Positions 23,851 to 35,985 of a stretch of 64,000 nucleotides of DNA are shown here, in pieces. The stretch covers positions 437,442,230-437,506,229 of the forward strand of contig NC_081407.1 in assembly GCF_030272615.1 (NCBI RefSeq), in the 5' to 3' direction. Every line of letters begins with the position of its first letter. The first letter of the stretch is position 1. Source of the DNA: Cryptomeria japonica (lineage: Eukaryota > Streptophyta > Pinopsida > Cupressales > Cupressaceae). Position numbers and translations under genes: made by a program. The notes under the pieces were generated by a model. That model was not told where the DNA came from. It searched no databases and saw nothing but the letters and a program-made list of their open reading frames with translations.

Positions 23851-25205
23851 GACAACAATAATTAACAAGTGCCACATAGTGGCTAGTACTTGCCTTGTTT
23901 TTAGTATAGTTTTAATATTAATTATGATTTAATTTTAATAATGATTATATTTTAAAAATTATAATAATTAAGATAAAAAAATTAAGCAAAATTATTTCAT
24001 AATAATTAAAATTTTACTAAAAAAATTAATATAAATTAAAAAAATCTTAATAAATTTTTAATTTCACAAAATAAAGTTAAATAATTGAATTGATAGGGTT
24101 TTTTAATAAGTGAACTTGCCATGCTTGTCTCACTGGAAAACTGCTCAAGTCGGAATTTGTTTCATATGAGAATTCTAACCTAAAAAAGTTAATAATCTTT
24201 ATTATAGTATCTTTATTTGTTTTAATCTAGTTATAATATATTATTGAGTGTTGTATATTAATTTATTTAATCCAGTTTAATTATAATGATGTCTCCATTA
24301 TTTATAAATTAGGTGTGATAATAGATTAATATTGTAATTGTAATAAATTAAAAAAAATTGTGTCTTTTAAATATAGATATTATATTTTTATTAAATATTT
24401 TAAATTTTATTATAATAACATTGAAATCTAAATAGTAAATTTATTCTTTTATTATGACTCTCATGATTCTAATTATATTTTACAAATAATTATCATTAAT
24501 AAATACAATTTCTACATTCTACAATTTTGTATTAAAATATTTGATCTATTTTTTTTAATAGAAAATATTTGAAGTAAATTTTAAAGTTGATTTTTAATAT
24601 AAATATTTAATATAATTTAAAAAAAATGTATTGTTAATACAATTTAAATTATTAAATATATTAAAAAATATAAAAAAATTTAAATATGTATGTTTATTAA
24701 AATTAAAATATAAATTAAATATGTATAAGATATATAATGAATATCAAATAATATTAACATCAATAAAAAATATTGTTTAATAAACATACATATCTAAATT
24801 TTTATATTTTTACTTGATAAATCTGAACAAATATTGTTGTTAAATCTGAACAAATATGAGTTTACGATTTTCCTAAATTTACATATATTTCTGGCTATAC
24901 ACTAAAACTAATTATTTTGGATTTCCTAAAAATCCGCTTATAACAACTAAATTGTATTTAGCCAATAAGTGTAGAGAAAAATAATTTTCATAATTTATAA
25001 TGTTAAAAATTGTACAATTAGACTTTGTAAATAAAAAGATTGAAAAAACTAAAAGTTAAAATTTGTTTGTGATTGGTTCAAATTAATTTTTTTAATAACT
25101 AGTTAACTAGAAAAACAAAAAACTCATTACAATAGTATTGCCTAATGGCAAGTACTAATAATAATAATAACAAGTGTCACATAGTGGTGAATACTTGCGG
25201 TGTGT
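23851..25205. repeat. AT-rich block flanked by related ends (candidate MITE-like element)
   Basis: TAGTACTTGCC at 23884 and GGCAAGTACTA ending at 25157 are perfect 11-bp inverted repeats around about 1.25 kb of very AT-rich DNA. A longer direct repeat also occurs on both sides: AACAAGTG(C/T)CACATAGTGG near 23861 and near 25165, each followed by TACTTGC. A related end is found near 59797-59835 (ATTACAATAGTATT then GGCAGGTACTAATAATAA). Boundaries and class are unsettled. Confidence 0.45.
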
Positions 25206-26416
25206 TAATCTTATAGTGCAAACAATAAATTTAATAAGATAGCTATGCAATCAAGTTTCAATGTGGTAAGGTGGATTACTTTGTAGTATTGTAATTTATT
25301 ACTATTTAAGTGAATATTATGGTTATTTGGACTAACATTGACCTTAAATCCAATTAACACAATGTAATTAATTGTAATTTTAGATGTAATTATAATTGAT
25401 TAAAGTCAGTGTAAAGAAGATTGGATTGGGAATTATGTACCTTTATTTTCTATAGTGATAGTAGCTATAGTCAAGCTTCCTCTCTTTCTTTTTTTTATTG
25501 TGTATGGATTGTAGTTTAGCAATATACCTATTTATATTTTTTAGCCTTATATTATCAAAATTCAATGGTGTTTTTTTGACATCATTAAGTTTTTCATTTA
25601 CCATTGCATGTATAAAAGAACATTAGTTATATTGTAGTCTTGAAGACAAGGTTATAAGTGTGAGGATCCGGACTACAAGTGCAATCTTAATCAATTTTCA
25701 TGCATAATTTGAAAACTAGTAGAGCACAATCATTACTTGAGTTGTCTTCTTTGAGATTCCTAATAATATTTTATTTTATTCTTCCTTTTTACCTTATTGC
25801 TTTTCATTTTGACCTTTGGTTTGGATTTTGCATTTTTTGTTAAGTGCTTTGTATTATTGTCATAGTTTTGTTTTCCTACATGCCAATTATTCTCTTTGAG
25901 TTCAATAAGCCTCCTAACACCTCAATACATCATTTGTGTCACATTTTCATAAAACAAGTATGATTGTGAGACCGTAGTCACTTGCTAAATTAGATGTCTT
26001 ATTTGGTGGAGGATCCTAGTAAATTTATCATGGGTGTTTGCATGTACATAGTTATCATTTTTCAAAGGTCCTGTATTGTTAATCATCACATTTATTTTAC
26101 TTTGACACTTTTTACACCCATGGAGGAATAGTATACTTGTTCTTCAATTTGTTGTACATAAAAAAAAATAGTTTTATTGGTTTGGCAATTTATCCTTCGT
26201 TTTTTGGGTCTTATGTGCCTCATTTAATTAAAGGATGAGCTATTTGTATAAGCATGACTAATTGTGGGTTCATTAAGAGTTTTCTAAAAATAATTTACAC
26301 ACCTTGACTATGAGAGAGTTATTAATACCATGAGAGTGACGTTTGAAATTGTGTGCTAAAAAGTGTGTTATCTCCAAAGAGAATCAAACAACATCAAACA
26401 CACACATGAAACATTA
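25206..26416. other. No gene seen
   Basis: AT-rich intergenic DNA without a recognisable domain or structured repeat. Confidence 0.5.
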
Positions 26417-27886
26417 TGTTAGAGTTAGAAATCAAATATAAACTAAACTAAGTTAGCTTCAAAATCAAAAACCCTAAGCAAGTCTCATGTTCCTCTATCT
26501 CCAAGGATCTTCAAGATTCAAGGTGGCTCTCACTTGGAAGAGCATTTGATCTTTTAGATGTCAACCTAAAGAACGAGATTGAAGGATATGCCAAGATCAA
26601 AATGAATGCAACTAAAATCCTAGCTAGATGATCAAATGATATGAAAAGATGAAATGCAAGATGGAATGTAAGATATGAGACTAAGATTGATTCCAAATTG
26701 AAAGCTTAGGTGTGCTAATTAAACTAACATGGAGATTGTTATGAAATTGATATACAATGGCTATGAATTAAGCTAGCATGAAAATGGGATTAGCGTGATA
26801 ATACCAACGTGATGAAAGCTAAACTAGCATGCAACTAAGATGATCTAAGTGCTTGAAGATGACAAATTGAGCTCCTTGATAACCTGCAAAATGACTATAA
26901 GTTTTATGCATAAGATGAATGATCTAGAATCAAAAAGGCATTATGAAGCTATGATAAAAAGTCTCTCCTTGATTGATGGATAAAGGCTCATTTATAGAGT
27001 TGGAAGCTTGAAAACTGATGGTCAAGATTGAAGATTGATCAAGGGCTAAGATTGAAAGGGGATGTGGTCCCAGGTTTGAAGGCTTAGCCTTGTGACAAGT
27101 GTCATAAGGAGAAGTGGGTGAAAGGGTAAATATGCTCACACATGTGTGAGCAAATCTTGGGAAGTCTAAGAGGTGACAAGTGGAAACACTTGTGGAAAGG
27201 TCTAAGGGCTAGTGGAAGAGAGTTTATGACACACGGGCCAAAAGGGGAAAGAGTAGGGTGGCTCTGTGGGGAAGAGCATCCTCACACATGTATGAGAACC
27301 CCTTGGTCAAAGGTGATGTGGACATGTGAAGTGACTTGCGAGTCACATGTGGGTTTGGGTAGATGTGTAGTATTTTTAATTTGAATAAATACTAACATTG
27401 GTTAGGCTTTGGATTAATTAGGATAATGAGTGGTTCTAGAAGAATATTAGCATGCTAATAGAAAATGTAGGAGAATGCAAGTGGAGGGAAATAGGCATTT
27501 TTAGATAAAATAAAAGATTTATTTTAGCCAAAAAGGGGTGCAACTTGCATTTGTAGGATTTTGCAAGTGGGGGGATAGTCACAAATAAATAATGATTTAT
27601 TTAAATGCATAGGGATTTATTCAAATGTAAATTCAATTAAAAGGGGAAAAGGGGGTTTTAATTAAATAAATAAGATTTATTCAATTAAATGGCTAATGGG
27701 TACTTAATCCAACCTTAGTTTAATTAATAGGTTGGGCTAGAAGAAAAGGATTTTAATCAAATCTTTAATTTGATTAATAGGTTGATTGGAGGAATAGGGA
27801 TATTAATTAAATCTTAGTCTAATTAATAGGCGAATGAATATGATTAAATGAATAAAATTCATTTAATTAGTTGCGCAAGTTTTAGG
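26417..27886 (-). mobile_element. 3' LTR of an LTR retrotransposon (fossil, partial element)
   Basis: On the minus strand the sequence has a TATA-like signal, CTATAAATGAG, near 26997, followed by a leader-like stretch, and ends near 26417 in CTAACTCTAACA. A purine-rich tract lies immediately before its start. The approximate length is 1.47 kb. The interior visible on the upstream side is non-coding and minisatellite-rich. The other LTR and the coding region are not recognised in the window. The superfamily was not determined. Confidence 0.5.
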
Positions 27887-27900
27887 TGTCTATATTTTGC
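27887..27900 (-). promoter_or_regulatory. Polypurine tract candidate
   Basis: On the minus strand AAAGAGGGCAAAA directly precedes the LTR start. This is the site that would prime plus-strand synthesis. Confidence 0.5.
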
Positions 27901-28339
27901 CCTCTTTGAAGCGACGTGTGACCACATGTTGATTCAAAGAAAACGTTCGATATGTGGCCAAAATTCTTGATATGGTGTTGTCATCAAAATTGTCAATATG
28001 AAGCCCTGGATATGAAGAATTGATTCGATATGAGATTCAATGATAGAAATGATGCCGATATGGAATTGATGTCGATATGCCCCCTCAAGAGAAAAATTAT
28101 GATTTTTGGTGCAGTGTCGTGATGCACGACGATTTTTGAAATTTTTGGATATGTATCTCTCGATAAATGTTATTGAAAAGAATAGATTAAAATGATGAAG
28201 AGACTAGGTGGGCATAGCGCGTACATGCCCCACATGTCCACCAAGGCATCACTGTCGCTTGCGTCAACATGGGCTATATAAACCCTCGAGGCCCATTTCC
28301 ACCTGATGTTTTGCACCTTGTCGATGTGTTGATATGTGT

Positions 28340-28795
28340 CGATTGCGTCTGTTGAGATGCAAGATGTCGAAAAGTTGGTCTAGGGTCGATATGAGTCATT
28401 GTTCGATATGAGTCAAATGTTGATATGGGTCAAATTCGATATAGGTCAAGTTGGTATGGATCTTGATTGTCGATATGAGTCAAGTGTCGATATGATTCAA
28501 TAGTTGGTATGAATCAAATTGATTGTCGATATGGGTCAAACTTTGTCGATATGAGTCAAACTTTGTCGATATGAGTCAAACTAATTTGATATAGGTCAAA
28601 CGTTGTCAATATGGGTCAAACTTGTCGATATGGGTCAAACTTTGTCGATAGGGGTCAAACTTGTCGATATGGGTCAAACCGATTTAATGTGCGTCAAACT
28701 TATTGTTGATATGGGTCAAACTTGTCGATATGGGTCAAACTTTGTCGATATGGGTCAAACTTGTCGATATGGGTCAAAGTTATTGTTGATAGGAT
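28340..28795. repeat. Minisatellite A, units around GTCGATATGGGTCAAACTT
   Basis: More than fifteen imperfect units of about 17-23 bp, with core GATATGGGTCAAACTT and variants GATATGAGTCAA, run head to tail. Unit spacing varies. More degenerate GATATG motifs extend back to about 27,900. Confidence 0.85.
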
Positions 28796-28839
28796 GCTTG
28801 ATATGCGTCCTGGATTGATTGATTCAACTGATTACGATA

Positions 28840-29284
28840 TGATACTTGATTTGATATGATTCTTGATGTCGATATGTTGCTTGATTTTGATATGAGACTT
28901 TGATTTTGATATGATACTTTAATTTCGATATAAGACTTTGATTTCGATATGAGACTTGATTTCGATATGATTCTTGATTTCGATATGATTCTTTGATGTT
29001 GATATGAGACTTTGATTTCGATATGAGACTTGATTTCAATATGATTCTTGATCTCGATATGATTGTTTGATGTCAATATGATTTTGTGATTTCGATATGA
29101 TTCTATGATTTTGATATGATTCTTTGATTTCGATATGAGACTTGATTTCAATATGATTCTTGATTTCGATGTGATTCTTGATTTCAATATGAGACTTGAT
29201 TTCGATATGATTCTTTGATGTCGATATGATTCTGTGATTTCAATATGATTATGTGATTTTGATATGATTCTTGATTTTGATATG
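28840..29284. repeat. Minisatellite B, units around TTGATTTCGATATGATTC
   Basis: About two dozen imperfect 17-19 bp units, with cores GATTTCGATATGATTCTT and GATTTCGATATGAGACTT, run to the border with the LINE. The core CGATATGA is shared with minisatellite A, so both probably grew from one ancestral unit. The minus strand stays open and gives a repetitive peptide that is surely not a protein product. Confidence 0.85.
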
Positions 29285-29338
29285 ATATCCCAAACTCTAA
29301 GAATGAATGAGTCATATTTATGTTAGAGTTTGGGATAT
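29285..29338. repeat. Perfect 16-bp inverted repeat at the LINE/minisatellite junction
   Basis: ATATCCCAAACTCTAA at 29285-29300 is the exact reverse complement of 29323-29338, with a 22-nt spacer. The right arm and spacer are LINE sequence (the coding run before the catalytic box of the reverse transcriptase). The left arm is an inverted copy that ends where the minisatellite starts. Confidence 0.9.
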
Positions 29339-29340
29339 TA

Positions 29341-31350
29341 ATACCAAGCCACTTGGAATGGTAGTGATAGGCTGAAATGGATCTACTCAATGATTCTGCC
29401 ATTAGGATAAAAAGAAAAGGAGATAAAGGGTTCCCTTCCCTGACCCCTTGCAAAGAAATGAAAAAACTTTGTGGAGAGCCATTTACCAATAATTAAAATT
29501 TTGCTTGAGAAATATACAATTTAATCCATTTACACTATTTGTGAGCAAAACCTAGTTTGCTCAGGACCTTGAACATGAAATCCCAATTCAGTTTATCATA
29601 AGCCTTAGCCATGTCCAATTTGATCACCATTGTTGAGATTTTCTTTTCTTTTATAGAATGAACAGTTTCATGGGCTATAATTGCACCATCTGTTGTTTCC
29701 TTACTAGGAAAAAAACCCTCTCTGTTCATCTGAAACTATATGAGGAATTACCTTTGCCAATCTCAATGATATTGCTTCAGAGAATATTTTGTAAATGGTG
29801 TTACAAAGGGACATGAATCTGAATTTTGCAAAAGAAGATGGAATCTATTGTTCAAGAATAAGAGCAATGGAGGTAGTATTCATTTCCTTAAGAATGGTTC
29901 CATTTCTTCTAGACTCCTCTAAGGCCAACCATAACTCTCTTCCCATGAAATCCCAACCCTTTTGAAAAAAGGATGTTGTGAAGCCATCAGGGCCTGGTGC
30001 TTTGTCAAGAGGCATGGAAAAGACCACATTTCTGATTTTATCAAGTGAGAATGGATGAAGGAGAAAAATATTGTCTTCATGAGTAACCAAATTAGGAATG
30101 TGTTGTGTTAAATATTCTATCACGTTGTCATGAGAAGTGAGTTGTTGTGGAGCTAATAGGAGCTTAGCGAAGTAATCTACTGCCTCCAGACCAATTGAGG
30201 ATTTGTTAGATAACAGGACACCAGTGGAGGATAAAATAGAGAAAATTGCATTTCCTTGTTGCTTGATTTTGGATGAGAGCTGAAAGAATTTAGTGTTTTT
30301 ATCACCATCTTTAAGCCAAGACTCTCTGGATTTTTGCCTCCAAAAGATTTCTTCTCTAGCAAGAATTTCTTCCAACTCTTGTTGAAGATTAGACTGTATG
30401 CTAAACGAGGAAAGATTCATCATGTTTCTGATGATGTCTTCATTAATCTCATCTATTTTAGCTTTTATGCTTGCCTTTTGTAAGAATATATATTTTGAAA
30501 TGGTCCTCACTCCACTTCTTTATTTGGAGTTTGAATGATAGCTTTTTTACTAGCTGGAACATTCTTGACCCAACAACAAAAGGGGCATTTTCCCACCAAC
30601 TTTTCAAGAGGGGGAGGAATTTTGGGTCTCTCAACCACATACCTTTAATTAAAGGAGGATTTAGGATGATAGGGTTTCTCTTGAAATTCCAACTGAATGG
30701 GAAAGTGATCCGACCCTAAGAAGGGAATTGTAAAGGTATAATTTGGGCAACCCAATCAATAGATATAAGAAATATGTCAAGTCTTTCTACAATTAGGTAG
30801 AAGTCCTTGCGTTTGTTGGTCCAAGTAAAGCTACCATTTTGAGGAGGCCAATCAAGTAAATCATTATCTGAGAGAAAGTCTCGAAAATCCTCAATCACCT
30901 TGGAAGGTGGAATAATGCCTCCATGTTTCTCAACATGGTTAAGAATTGCATTAAAGTCTCCACCTAATAGGACATTTTCCTCTCATAAGTGAGATAGCAT
31001 TGCAAAAATAGTGTCCCACACCATTTTTTTTCCCACTGTTGATGAAGGAGCATACACATTGAAAATCCAAAAGGAAAGATCAAAGGAAGAGACTTCACCA
31101 ACATCCAATTGTGATTTGAAGCAATAAGTTCTTCTTGGGAAAGCTTTTTATTCCAAATTATTTATAGCCCTCCTGAAGCTCCTAGGGATGGAATTTGAAA
31201 AGATTGTCATTTTTTCCATTTAGAAAATATTTATAGTCCTTGTTTCTCTGAGAATTTCATTTCTTGGAGGAGGATGATTTTATTATCTTCCAAATCAAGC
31301 TGACGCTTGATCAACCACCTTTTGTTAGGGGCATTTAGTCCCCTAACATT
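29341..31350 (-). pseudogene. LINE ORF2 remnant: endonuclease and N-terminal reverse transcriptase
   Basis: The endonuclease C-terminal part shows GSFTWTNKRK and the catalytic LGSDHFPIQLE (about 30.72-30.85 kb). The linker and reverse transcriptase follow in a 221-codon open piece (30510-29845) with WLKDGDKNTKFF and KAPGPDGF, then KLDMAKAYDKL near 29.60 kb and NGSPQSFF and GNPLSPFLFIL near 29.45 kb. These are RT blocks in the correct order for L1-type LINEs. The box with the catalytic aspartates, the zinc-finger tail and RNase H are absent. At least six breaks. Not functional. Confidence 0.75.
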
Positions 31351-31648
31351 CCATGATAATATTATCATTGTGCTAGAGAAGAGTGGGATGCTCTTCCCGC
31401 AACAGTGTTTGATTAAGAAGGGACCTGAGTGAACTTATTGGATTGGAAGCTCTGCTCAAGTGTTGTTTGGATGCTTGCCACAATTTTTGCTTGAGTTTTC
31501 TTGCTATTAGTGGGTCTACCTCTTATTGGTTGCAAGGAAATTGTTGGGAAGGGCTCTTCACAAGTAGATTGTGATATAGATAAAGTTTGAGAGAAGTCAT
31601 ACTCCAGACTTTTGTTGATATTTTATTTTAAAAATTGGTTTACAAGGT

Positions 31649-33971
31649 TCAAATCACCTTGGCTTGAAGGATGAGCCATCTTTGCATCTTGCTGAAATCC
31701 TGATATCTTGATCTTGGAAAGCTTAAGTGTACGAGAAAGATGGTTGTCTTTAACTGGAGATTATGTCGGACAGTCTCCAATTGGGAGTAAAGGAGTGACC
31801 ACAAACTTTGGGGGAGACTGATTGTCCAATCTTTCAGCAGACTCTCAAGCTTTCCCAACATTGGAGATGTTGACTTGAACACTTTTCTTGACTGTATCTT
31901 TAGATTTTGACCCATTATCTTTTCTAGCTAAGACTTTCAAAGAGTTTTCTTTAGATTTGCCCTTTCTTAAAGTTCTACCATCTGATGGGAGAGAGGGAGA
32001 AAATGTTACAACAAGAGAGCTAGGAGGATCATGATACTTTGTAGATAGTAAGGTTCCTTCATGAAGTTGCACAACCTCAATATTAGTTGTAACAGACAGA
32101 GGCTGAGACAAAGGTATGATGTTTCAAGGGGGTCCAATCGTTGGACTCTCAATGGCAATTTCATCGGCAATATCTTCAATAAATCCCTCACCAACCTTCT
32201 CGAGGAGCTCATTAGCCATGTGATCTAACCTGTTTTCCTCAAGAAAGGATGGAAGATTTGATGGGATGCATCTTGAGGGTCTTGAATCTCTTTCTGACAG
32301 AATCTCTAAATTTGAAACATAACCTCTGAAACTCATTTCAAATGGACCAAAGGGGTCAAGAGGTGCAGCACTAAAACTGATTTTTGGGTCAGATCTTTAG
32401 CAAATGGGGGAGGAGGCAAAAAAGGAGGAATCAAATGGAGGATTTCTCAACCCGTGTGAGGGGAGGGAAGATGGCATCTTAGGATTTGGGGGAGAAATCT
32501 TGGTAGGCTCATTAATGGAGAGAGTCTGAAGCCATTGAGGATAGAGGGAAACTTCAAAGCCTTGAGGCAAATTCACTAGAGCAAAGTGAACACATTGGGG
32601 TTCCAAGGAGAAGGATGCAGAGCATCTGACAATGCTAAAGGCTGGAGATCCTGACAAGAAAAACCATTTGGAAGAGAGCCAGGAGAGACCCTAGTATGAA
32701 TATCTTGATTTGAAACCACAAGGAGCTTAGAAGAAATTGATATGGCCCGATTTTCCTCCAAGGTTCTATAAATCCCAGTATTGGTTGCTTGCACTTGCAA
32801 GGCCAAAGAATCAGAGCACTCCAAGCTCACACATTTTTGAACAAAAGTGTCAGTGTTGCTATGATGATAATGATTTTTCCAAAAAAATATTTTTGGAAAG
32901 AGGTCAAGATCCCCTTGACTGAGGATAGTGACCGAAAGAATAGATTTACAATAGGGGGATGAAGAAGTCAAAATCACATCATCCTAAAAAGGGCACTCCT
33001 TAGCAAGGTGGGCCTATGAATGACACTTAAAACAAACCGTTTCTAGAGATTTGATGAGAATCTGCTGATCCCATGTGCCATTAACTAAAGATATTATGAG
33101 AGATTTCAGGAAAACTTTGGATGTGTCTAGAAGAACATAGAGACGCACAACCATATCCACATTCTTGAAGAAATAAGAGTCCATATTGAGGAAGATCCCC
33201 ATCTGGTTTCCCAAAACTTCCAGTAAGTGAGGTTCCCTATATTCTTGAGGAAGGGAGGGCAACTGAACCCATAAAGGAACAAATCTCATCGAATACTCAG
33301 AAAGGAAAAAAAATGAGCACCACATCTAAGTGTAGAGGCATGCGCCGTCTAAAAACTAGGATTTAGTCCTATGGGCTTTGTCTCTAAGCTTCTTTATTAT
33401 AAAATATTACAATAGAAAACCCATTATTTTGATCTAACTAGGAAACTTGAACAAATTCATTCCAAACACTATCAATCCAATCAAAGAGAGTTGATAAAGC
33501 TGGAGTTGAGTTCCAAAACTTACCAAATAACACTTTGTCTCTGAGATCTGCAGATTGTTCCAACAATGATTCCAATGAGAAAGTCACCTTGAGAGAGGCA
33601 TCTGAACTCTGTTTTGCAGTATTTGGAAGAATGTGGGCTTCTTAAAAAATTAGGGGATTAGGAGGTGCCATTTGAACCCACTTTTTGAGAACAACTTTCT
33701 ATTTTGAATGAGGACAGGGACGATATCTTGCACTCCAATTACACTTCCTAACTCTCCGAAAACCTAGCTTTGGATTCTGAGACCTTTTGCAGGATCTGGA
33801 TCTCTTGGGCCCATGGTAAAAAAACCCATGCTGGAGATGTTGCATCGAACCACACAAATCTATCTTTGGGACAAAAGGAGAGTTGCCTATCAGAATATTA
33901 TTAGGATACAATGCAAAAAAAATTGGAGACAAGGTTGGGAAAATGACAAGGATGGAGTTGGGAAATGACAA
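31649..33971 (-). pseudogene. LINE ORF1 remnant (DUF4283 + zinc knuckle)
   Basis: A piece at 33325-33014 carries the DUF4283 hallmark FVPLWVQLPSLPQEY and ends in CFKCHS, continuing in sequence to AHLAKECPF, which together make a CCHC zinc knuckle. Long serine-rich stretches follow to about 31.65 kb. The order (DUF4283, zinc knuckle, variable tail, then ORF2) equals that of the intact ORF1 at 46095-47834. Several stops break it. Confidence 0.6.
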
Positions 33972-34115
33972 AGGGTTTGGAAGACCACCCCACTTTCTTG
34001 GTTGTTTGATCCCACTAGCCTGAATCCATTAGAGTAGCGATGTTGAGGAACAACGAGCCATGTGCATATTTTATAGGGTGCCCTTGCTCTCGCAACCCAC
34101 ATTGCCCTCGCTGTG

Positions 34116-35917
34116 ACATTTTTTTATGTAATTGTAATATTAATTTTAGATGTAATTATAATTATAATTATAATTTTAACAGATTAATTATAATTAGAAT
34201 TTTAAAGTTATTTAATAAATCAATTATCATTATTATTATTATTTTACAATATATTAAGTTTACAAAATATCAATTTAAGGAAAATTTTATTATGTTTATA
34301 ATATATTAAAAATTTACTTAGATTTTTAATTAATCGTAATTGTAATCTTAATCTTAGATGTAATTATAATTATAATTATAATTTTAAAAAATAAATCAAT
34401 TATTAAAAATTATTATTATTATTTTACTTTTACAATATGTTAATTTGACGATAAATAAAGATTACAAAATATTAATTTAGAAAAAAATTATTAATTTTAT
34501 AATAAAAAAAAATTACAATAAATTTGTTGTAAATGTAATATATAAAAATACATTCTTTTGTAAACTTGATAGATTTATTATAATATATTAATTTAAAATA
34601 TTTCAAGTTTATAAAAGATTTATTATAAAATTTTAATATATTTTAAATTTAATATATTTATTAATATTGTAAACTTGATAAATTAAAAAGTAATAATAAT
34701 TGCTTTTAATGATTGATGTATTATAAATAGTTATTAGTCTTAAAATTCAATTTATACAATATGTTAATTTGACAATAAATTAAGTTTACAAAATAATAAT
34801 TCAGAAAAAAAATATTAAGTTTATAATATATTAAAAATTTAAAATAAATTTGTTGTAAATGTAATATATAGAAATACATTTTTGTAAACTTGATAGATTT
34901 ATTATAATATATTTATTTACAATATATCAAGTTTACAAAAGATTTATTTCAAATTTTTAATATATTTCTAATTTAATATATTTATTGATATTGTAAACTT
35001 GATAAATTAAAAAGTAATAATAATTGTTTTTAATGATTGATGTATTATAAATAGTTATTAGTCTTAAAATTCAATTTATGAATAACCATTTTCAAATATG
35101 TAATTTTCATCATTAAAAATTTATAATAGTAATCTAAGCTCTATTAATAAATTATAAATTTAATATATTTATTTTTAGTTGCTAATTATTGTATTACTAT
35201 TTTATATATTTTGTAAAAATAAAGTAATTATAAACAATTTATTTTTAAAAATTTAAAATAAAATAATATTATAACTATTATAATAATAATAATTAAATCT
35301 TAAAAATAGAAAACTAAACTCATCTCATTCTCAACTGAATCATCTCTTTCTTCTAAAGTAGTTTCTCTAAATCCATTTCTTCATAACTCTTTACTGGAAA
35401 TTTTCCATATGAAATCTAATTCGATTTAACTTTTGCACTTCCCTTTCAGTAATTTCAACCCTATCCCCCAACATTACTAGTTTGAAGAAAATTTAAATTA
35501 ATTTACAATGGGTTAGTTGAAATTCAAATTGATTTATTAGTTCCTGCCGACAGGCAAAAACTAACGCAATCATTGTATGCATTTTAGTTTTCAACCTCCT
35601 CCAATGAACGCTAAGAATTTTTAGAGCTTCAATGCTTGAGCAAAAGTTGAAATATATAAATTGGATTAATAGTTAATATTATAACATTTATATTAAATAT
35701 GATTCGTCAATGTCGTTGAAACATTTGATTAAATGAAATAAAAAATAAGAAAATACGTACCGGAAAAAAACTTAGACATTATATTACTTTACTTTGGGAA
35801 CTGTAGACATATGGTAATAATTATTATTGTAATTAAAGCCGAGCTGGAAATCTGCGTTGTTGCAAAACGTATAAGTAAAAACCTTTATACATTAAATGCG
35901 ATTGAAGGAATTTGGCA
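34116..35917. other. No gene; very AT-rich DNA with a duplicated block
   Basis: (TAATTATAATTATAATTTTA)-like runs occur near 34150 and 34360, and a tandem duplication lies at 34433-35080. No coding signal is seen. Confidence 0.7.
34433..35080. repeat. Tandem duplication, two diverged units of about 322-326 bp
   Basis: Both units start at ACAATATGTTAATTTGAC (34433 and 34755) and end around TTAAAATTCAATTTAT. They differ by scattered substitutions and small indels, so the duplication is not recent. Confidence 0.8.
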
Positions 35918-35985
35918 GAGTTCACTTAATTTTTAACTTTCGAACAATCTGGAGTTCACTTAATTTTTAACTTTCGAACAATCTG
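35918..35985. repeat. Perfect tandem duplication, two 34-bp units
   Basis: Units 35918-35951 and 35952-35985 are identical (containing TTCACTTAATTTTTAACTTT). The right unit overlaps the proposed stop codon of the small minus-strand gene. Confidence 0.9.

Larger units (their letters stand above)
29301..34115 (-). mobile_element. Old LINE, L1 type, 3' part missing, heavily decayed
   Basis: On the minus strand an ORF1 region (about 33.95-31.65 kb) is followed by endonuclease (about 31.35-30.7 kb) and the first half of the reverse transcriptase (30.51-29.34 kb). The element stops just before the catalytic (F/Y)xDD box, where the inverted repeat and minisatellite begin. Many stops and frame changes are spread along it, far more than in the LINE at 39927-47850. 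The 5' border near 34,115 is set by the change to simple AT-rich DNA. No TSD can be tested because the 3' end is lost. Confidence 0.75.

Noticed and set aside
28340-29284. CRISPR-like array
   Set aside because: The units are contiguous imperfect tandem copies without unique spacers, and the genome is a plant.
28780-29490. Open minus-strand frames with repeated peptides (HIEIK, SYQNQ, SLISKS)
   Set aside because: They are only the translation of minisatellite B; the regular peptide follows from the repeat length and is not evidence of a protein.
34116-35917. Scaffold-attachment or replication origin in the AT-rich tract
   Set aside because: AT-richness alone is no evidence; the tract is a diverged tandem duplication with no further signal.
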